Positions 24,928 through 27,911 of a stretch of 27,911 bases of DNA are shown in pieces (position 1 is the stretch's first letter; the number at the start of each line of letters is the position of its first letter). The notes beneath the pieces are model-generated. The model did not search any database. It was not told the origin of the DNA and saw only the letters and a program-made list of their open reading frames with translations. Source of the stretch: Sphingomonadaceae bacterium. Its GTDB lineage: Bacteria; Pseudomonadota; Alphaproteobacteria; Sphingomonadales; Sphingomonadaceae. Both the position numbers and the translations under genes were made by a program. The stretch spans positions 1 to 27,911 of the forward strand of contig JACVCM010000040.1 in the NCBI GenBank assembly GCA_016742125.1. The letters run 5' to 3'.

Positions 24928-25185
24928 CTATCTATTGTCCAGTTGTGATCGTACCGCTTGCAAACCTTCTCGCGTAATGCGGTAGGGCGCGCCGCCATGA
25001 CTGCAAATCAGCCGCCGACGCCGTAACTTCTGGAAAACAGACAATGTGCAATCGTCGAGCCGCCATCCGTCGCGGTTCATGCAGTCGACCTCGACGATCC
25101 GCCCACGTTCGTCGAAGCGGTGAACGATAGACCCGCCCTGTGCCAGCGCATGCAGAACGCGCTGTTCATGTTTAGAAATGTTCAT
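24928..25185 (-). CDS. topAI: TopAI/YjhX-family protein (UPF0386), toxin homologue
   Basis: The 85-residue protein starts MNISKHEQRVLHALAQGG and ends with RITREGLQAVRSQLDNR. Length and spacing match E. coli YjhX, which has the same start (MNLS..EQR.LH.LA.GG), the central DCTL.VF.KL segment and the same DNR end. YjhX was shown to inhibit DNA topoisomerase I (hence TopAI), with acetyltransferase-like YjhQ as its antitoxin. Here no YjhQ-type gene is adjacent: the neighbours are a convergent hydrolase and a divergent unrelated gene. It may be an orphan or have another role; many proteobacteria have a lone copy. The ribosome site is weak (GGGTAAG). Confidence 0.88.
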   Translation of the reverse strand: MNISKHEQRVLHALAQGGSIVHRFDERGRIVEVDCMNRDGWRLDDCTLSVFQKLRRRRLICSHGGAPYRITREGLQAVRSQLDNR

Positions 25186-25220
25186 TGAAACTTACCCGTG
25201 GAAATGGATCAAGGGCCAGC

Positions 25221-25238
25221 AGGCGCATGTTCGCGCCT
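25221..25238. promoter_or_regulatory. Inverted repeat upstream of topAI
   Basis: AGGCGC (25221-25226) and GCGCCT (25233-25238) form a perfect 6-bp inverted repeat around ATGTTC, 36 bp upstream of the topAI start. This could be an operator or part of its leader RNA. The remaining intergenic sequence, 25239-25429, shows no convincing gene, terminator or repeat. Confidence 0.35.
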
Positions 25239-25429
25239 CTGGAGCCAAATCAGCAGGTCCGCGAATGTGTCGCGGCGTGCTGGATCAACGGGTGGCAATC
25301 TCTAGCATGAATTCCTCGAATGGAACGGCCAGGATAGCGCCGCTGGTGAATTTTGCAACTTTGGCGTGATTGTGCTGCACCGCACCATTTTGGGGTTGCG
25401 CGCCATGAGTGCTAGGATAACCTGATTGC

Positions 25430-25735
25430 ATGTCCACGAATCCGCTCCTCCTCGAAGCCATAGCACTGAAAAAATGCGTCACTGCGGTTTACAACGGCGT
25501 GGCGATGAAGCTCGCCCCGCATATTTTATATTCCAAGAATAATGCACTGTTCATCGATGCCATCACGCTGGAAAAGCACGGCCAGCCGCCGCGAGAGAAG
25601 AAGCTCGGGGCGTTTCATCTTCAGGGTCTCAACGATTTGCAAATTGTCGATGAGCTATTCGAACCCGACGAACTTTTCGAGGCGGACGCCGAAAAATATG
25701 AAGGCGTAGCTTTGTTCAAGGTGAGCGCTGAATGA
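25430..25735 (+). CDS. Small protein, possibly WYL-like
   Basis: The 101-residue protein begins MSTNPLLLEAIALKKCVTAVYN. It has a compact pattern of a helix followed by beta strands (VTAVYNGVAMKLAPHILY, NALFIDAITLEKHGQPP, KKLGAFHLQGL). The order 'short helix, basic residues, V.Y.G....L.PH.L......L...A.......R....F.L..L' resembles a single WYL-type domain, which binds nucleic acids or ligands in regulators. That similarity is only by eye and there is no DNA-binding domain. The stop overlaps the next start (ATGA), so it is coupled to a DUF72 gene. Start ATG 25430 lacks a strong ribosome site. Confidence 0.75.
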   Translation: MSTNPLLLEAIALKKCVTAVYNGVAMKLAPHILYSKNNALFIDAITLEKHGQPPREKKLGAFHLQGLNDLQIVDELFEPDELFEADAEKYEGVALFKVSAE

Positions 25736-26478
25736 GTCGCGGCAAAATCCGTGTCGGGGTCGGCGGCTGGAGTTTCGCGCCGTGGCGCGGTGTATTTTAT
25801 CCGCCGGAACTGCGACAGAAGGATGAGCTGTCCTACGCGGTATCGCAGATGACTGCGATCGAGATCAACGCGACCTATTACAGCACGCAAAGTCCGAAGA
25901 GCTTCGCCAATTGGGCCGCCGCCGCGCCCGATGGCTTCGAATATAGCGCAAAAGCCTCGCGCTTTTGCACAAACCGCAAGATATTGGCGGACGCGGGCCC
26001 TTCAATCGAGAAATATCTGGGGCAGGGATTGTCGGAACTCGGCGACAAGCTTGGTCCTATCGTCTGGCAATTCGCCGCCACCAAGAAGTTCGACCCGCAA
26101 GACTTTGGCGCATTTCTTGAGCTTCTGCCGGAAAATCTTGCCGGGCGGAGGCTGCGACACGCGCTCGATGTCCGCAATGTAAGCTTCGATAACCCGTCCT
26201 TCATCGAATTGGCGCGAACCAAGGGTATGGCCATTGTTCATAACGATCATCCCGAATATCCGCTGATCAAGGCCGATACCGCAGATTTCGTTTATGCCCG
26301 CGTGATGCAGGCGCAGGAAGGCCTGGAAGAGGGCTATAGCAGGACCGATCTGGACAAATGGGCCGACAATGCGCGGACATGGGCAGCAGATGGACGCGAT
26401 GTGTATCTGTTCTTCATCAGCGGGGCGAAAGTCCGCAATCCGGCGGCGGCGCGGGCTGTAATCGACCGTCTGGCCTGA
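25732..26478 (+). CDS. DUF72 (YecE-like) family protein
   Basis: This 248-residue cytoplasmic protein has the DUF72 layout, a TIM-barrel-like fold of unknown activity. It opens with VGVGGWSFAPWRGVFYPP and continues with IEINATYYSTQSPKSFANWA, FEYSAKASRF, VWQFAATKKF, HALDVRN and DFVYARVMQ, all characteristic. A nuclease or isomerase role has been speculated for the family but not established. It overlaps the preceding small gene by 4 nt and the recO start by 1 nt (TGATG), so the three are one transcript. Confidence 0.92.
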   Translation: MSRGKIRVGVGGWSFAPWRGVFYPPELRQKDELSYAVSQMTAIEINATYYSTQSPKSFANWAAAAPDGFEYSAKASRFCTNRKILADAGPSIEKYLGQGLSELGDKLGPIVWQFAATKKFDPQDFGAFLELLPENLAGRRLRHALDVRNVSFDNPSFIELARTKGMAIVHNDHPEYPLIKADTADFVYARVMQAQEGLEEGYSRTDLDKWADNARTWAADGRDVYLFFISGAKVRNPAAARAVIDRLA

Positions 26479-27068
26479 TGCACGTGACCACTTCCGCCAT
26501 TATTTGCTCGGTCCGCAATCATGGCGAGACCGGTGCGATAGTGCGCGGACTTACAGGGGAACAAGGCATGCTGGCCGGTTATGTGCAGGGTGCGCGGGGC
26601 CGGCATTTGCGACCGGTTCTGATCCCCGGCAACGTCATCAAGGGCGAATGGCGGGTGCGGGTGTCGGGGCAATTGGCTGCGCTGGTGGTGGAACCGCTGC
26701 ACAGCCGCGCGCATCTGCTGTCGGAACCGTTGGCGACTGCGGCGATAGACTGGGTGACGGCGTTGACGGCTGCGACCTTGCCCGAAGGCCACCCCTATCC
26801 GCGTTTGCATAGTGCGTTGGACGGTGTGCTGTCGGCGATTGAACTCGCGCCAGCAGCGAGGGTTTGGGCAGGGGCGGTTGCGCAATATGAAACGCTGCTT
26901 TTGGCCGAACTTGGCTATGCCGAAGAAATCGAAGCGAGCGGTGCACCGGTAGCAATGATGGCGCAGAACCGCGAGCGGCTGGTGGCGCATGTTTTGGGTG
27001 ACCGACGCGCCGATGTCATGGCGGCACGCGAGCGGCTGGTAGAGCGGCTGAAAAGGGCGGTTGCATAA
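26478..27068 (+). CDS. recO: DNA repair protein RecO
   Basis: RecO loads RecA onto SSB-coated single strands together with RecR. The 196 residues begin MHVTTSAIICSVRNHGETGA, the OB-fold start, with YVQGARGRHLRPVLIPGN as the typical second strand region. A helical C-terminal domain follows (YETLLLAELGY). It is shorter than E. coli RecO (about 240) and has only one cysteine, so the zinc motif found in some RecO proteins is absent. Start ATG 26478 shares its A with the TGA stop of the DUF72 gene; an upstream in-frame extension into that gene is not needed. Confidence 0.9.
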   Translation: MHVTTSAIICSVRNHGETGAIVRGLTGEQGMLAGYVQGARGRHLRPVLIPGNVIKGEWRVRVSGQLAALVVEPLHSRAHLLSEPLATAAIDWVTALTAATLPEGHPYPRLHSALDGVLSAIELAPAARVWAGAVAQYETLLLAELGYAEEIEASGAPVAMMAQNRERLVAHVLGDRRADVMAARERLVERLKRAVA

Positions 27069-27093
27069 TTTAGTTGCTGTTGGCAGGGACACC

Positions 27094-27175
27094 CTGAAAT
27101 TTCAGCATCGTCATGCTGAACCTGTTTCAGCATAACGCACTGCCGCTCGTTATCCTGAAACAAGTTCAGGATGAC
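27094..27175. repeat. Nested palindromic intergenic repeat
   Basis: Three units are visible: the perfect 12-bp palindrome CTGAAATTTCAG (27094-27105); ATGCTGAA-CCTGT-TTCAGCAT (27113-27133); and ATCCTGAA-ACAAG-TTCAGGAT (27152-27172). The second and third units are near inverted copies of each other, with ends CGTCAT and ATGACG, so the whole block 27109-27175 can fold as one long hairpin around a 13-base centre. The TTCAGGATGACG type of sequence is a recurring dispersed repeat in sphingomonad genomes as I recall them. It separates recO from leuB. Confidence 0.75.
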
Positions 27176-27199
27176 GGATAGAAGTGGAAAATGCCGCCC

Positions 27200-27911
27200 A
27201 TGCTCATCGCCCTGCTACCCGGAGACGGGATAGGTCCCGAAGTCGTCGCCCAAGCACGGCGCGTGCTGGACGCGTTGGCGATCGACGGGCTGACTTTTGA
27301 AGAGGCCGCCGTTGGCGGTGCCGCCTACAAGATGGCAGGCCATCCGCTGCCGCCGCAAACGCTCAACCTGGCCAAACGTGCCGACGCCATCCTGTTCGGA
27401 GCGGTGGGCGATCCCGATTGCGACAAGCTGGAACGCGATTTGCGACCCGAGCAGGCGATCCTCGGCCTGCGCAAGGAACTCGGCCTGTTCGCCAATTTGC
27501 GCCCTGCCACTTTGTTTCCCGAACTGGCGGACGCCAGCGCGCTCCGACCCGAAGTCGCGAGTCAGATCGACATGGTCATTGTCCGCGAACTCAACGGTGA
27601 CGTCTACTTCGGCGAAAAGGGGATGCGCAAAACCGCAGATGGCAAGCGCCAGGGCTATGACATCATGTCCTATGATGAGGACGAGGTGCGCCGTATTGCC
27701 CGCGTTGGCTTCGAAACCGCCATGGCCCGCGGCAGAAAACTTTGCTCCGTCGACAAGGCCAACGTCCTGGAAACCTCGCAGTTGTGGCGTGATGTCGTCA
27801 TAGAGACCCACGCCGAATATCCTGATGTCGAACTCAGCCATATGTATGTCGACAATTGCGCGATGCAGCTGGTGCGCAACCCAGGCCAGTTCGATTGGAT
27901 CGTACCCGGCC
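27200..27911 (+). CDS. leuB: 3-isopropylmalate dehydrogenase (5' part, cut by window edge)
   Basis: LeuB oxidises and decarboxylates 3-isopropylmalate with NAD+, the third committed step of leucine synthesis. The visible 237 residues start MLIALLPGDGIGPEV, the family's usual N-terminus. They contain DAILFGAVGDP, the substrate-binding block LGLRKELGLFANLRP, ELNGDVYFGEKG with the conserved Tyr, SVDKANVLE with the conserved Lys, and SHMYVDNCAMQLV with a metal-binding Asp. ATG 27200 gives the standard start; ATG 27191 would add three residues. The C-terminal third is outside the window. Confidence 0.95.
   Translation, partial: MLIALLPGDGIGPEVVAQARRVLDALAIDGLTFEEAAVGGAAYKMAGHPLPPQTLNLAKRADAILFGAVGDPDCDKLERDLRPEQAILGLRKELGLFANLRPATLFPELADASALRPEVASQIDMVIVRELNGDVYFGEKGMRKTADGKRQGYDIMSYDEDEVRRIARVGFETAMARGRKLCSVDKANVLETSQLWRDVVIETHAEYPDVELSHMYVDNCAMQLVRNPGQFDWIVPG

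Noticed and set aside
25221..25238. The ATGTTC centre considered as a LexA/SOS box
   Set aside because: The alphaproteobacterial LexA site is a direct repeat of GTTC with a 7-base spacer, which is not present here.
25178..25369. A 63-codon plus-strand frame overlapping the start of topAI
   Set aside because: It overlaps the topAI start region on the other strand and shows no protein-like pattern.
25285..25482. A 65-codon minus-strand frame in the topAI to WYL-like gap
   Set aside because: No ribosome site, low-complexity composition, and it overlaps the start of the divergent gene; too little support to call.

Overview
The window looks like chromosomal core DNA of an alphaproteobacterium, most likely a sphingomonad (order Sphingomonadales). 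The reasons are the high G+C codon use, a separate Fo operon with paired b' and b subunits (atpI-atpB-atpE-atpF'-atpF), a class II DAHP synthase, Rieske and cytochrome b as adjacent genes, and the style of the proteins. No phage, integrase, transposase, CRISPR array or plasmid function is visible. The genus is an inference from protein style; no database search was possible.

Left third (1-8030). Cytochrome b (cut by the window edge) and the Rieske protein of the bc1 complex read leftwards. Divergent from them is aroG (class II), followed closely by a 49-residue membrane protein and then a lipoprotein. Next comes a leftward three-gene signalling operon: an OmpR-type response regulator, a secreted LysM-FecR protein, and a CHASE2-PAS sensor histidine kinase. 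A tRNA-Gln(UUG) lies upstream of it on the same strand.

Middle (8090-19000). ilvE is divergent from a MarR regulator. The regulator's ATGA overlaps lead into hisE and a Gfo/Idh/MocA oxidoreductase, then a HIT protein, and 67 bp later an APC amino-acid permease. A C(UUCG)G hairpin separates the permease from a convergent Bcr/CflA-type exporter, beyond which is radC. Divergent from radC is a ydbH-ynbE-ydbL operon, the counterpart of the E. coli envelope-spanning lipid-transport set.

Right third (19000-27911). This holds the ATP synthase Fo operon with two notable intergenic hairpin regions, a cluster of inverted repeats, uvrC, an alpha/beta hydrolase, a lone TopAI/YjhX homologue, a tightly coupled run (possible WYL-like small protein, DUF72 protein, recO), a nested inverted repeat, and the 5' part of leuB.

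Most genes are recognisable housekeeping functions. The parts most worth a second look are the CHASE2/LysM-FecR signalling operon, the orphan TopAI homologue with an inverted repeat upstream, the small membrane protein behind aroG, the alternative hairpins before atpB, and the two palindromic intergenic repeats. I see no clearly new large system.
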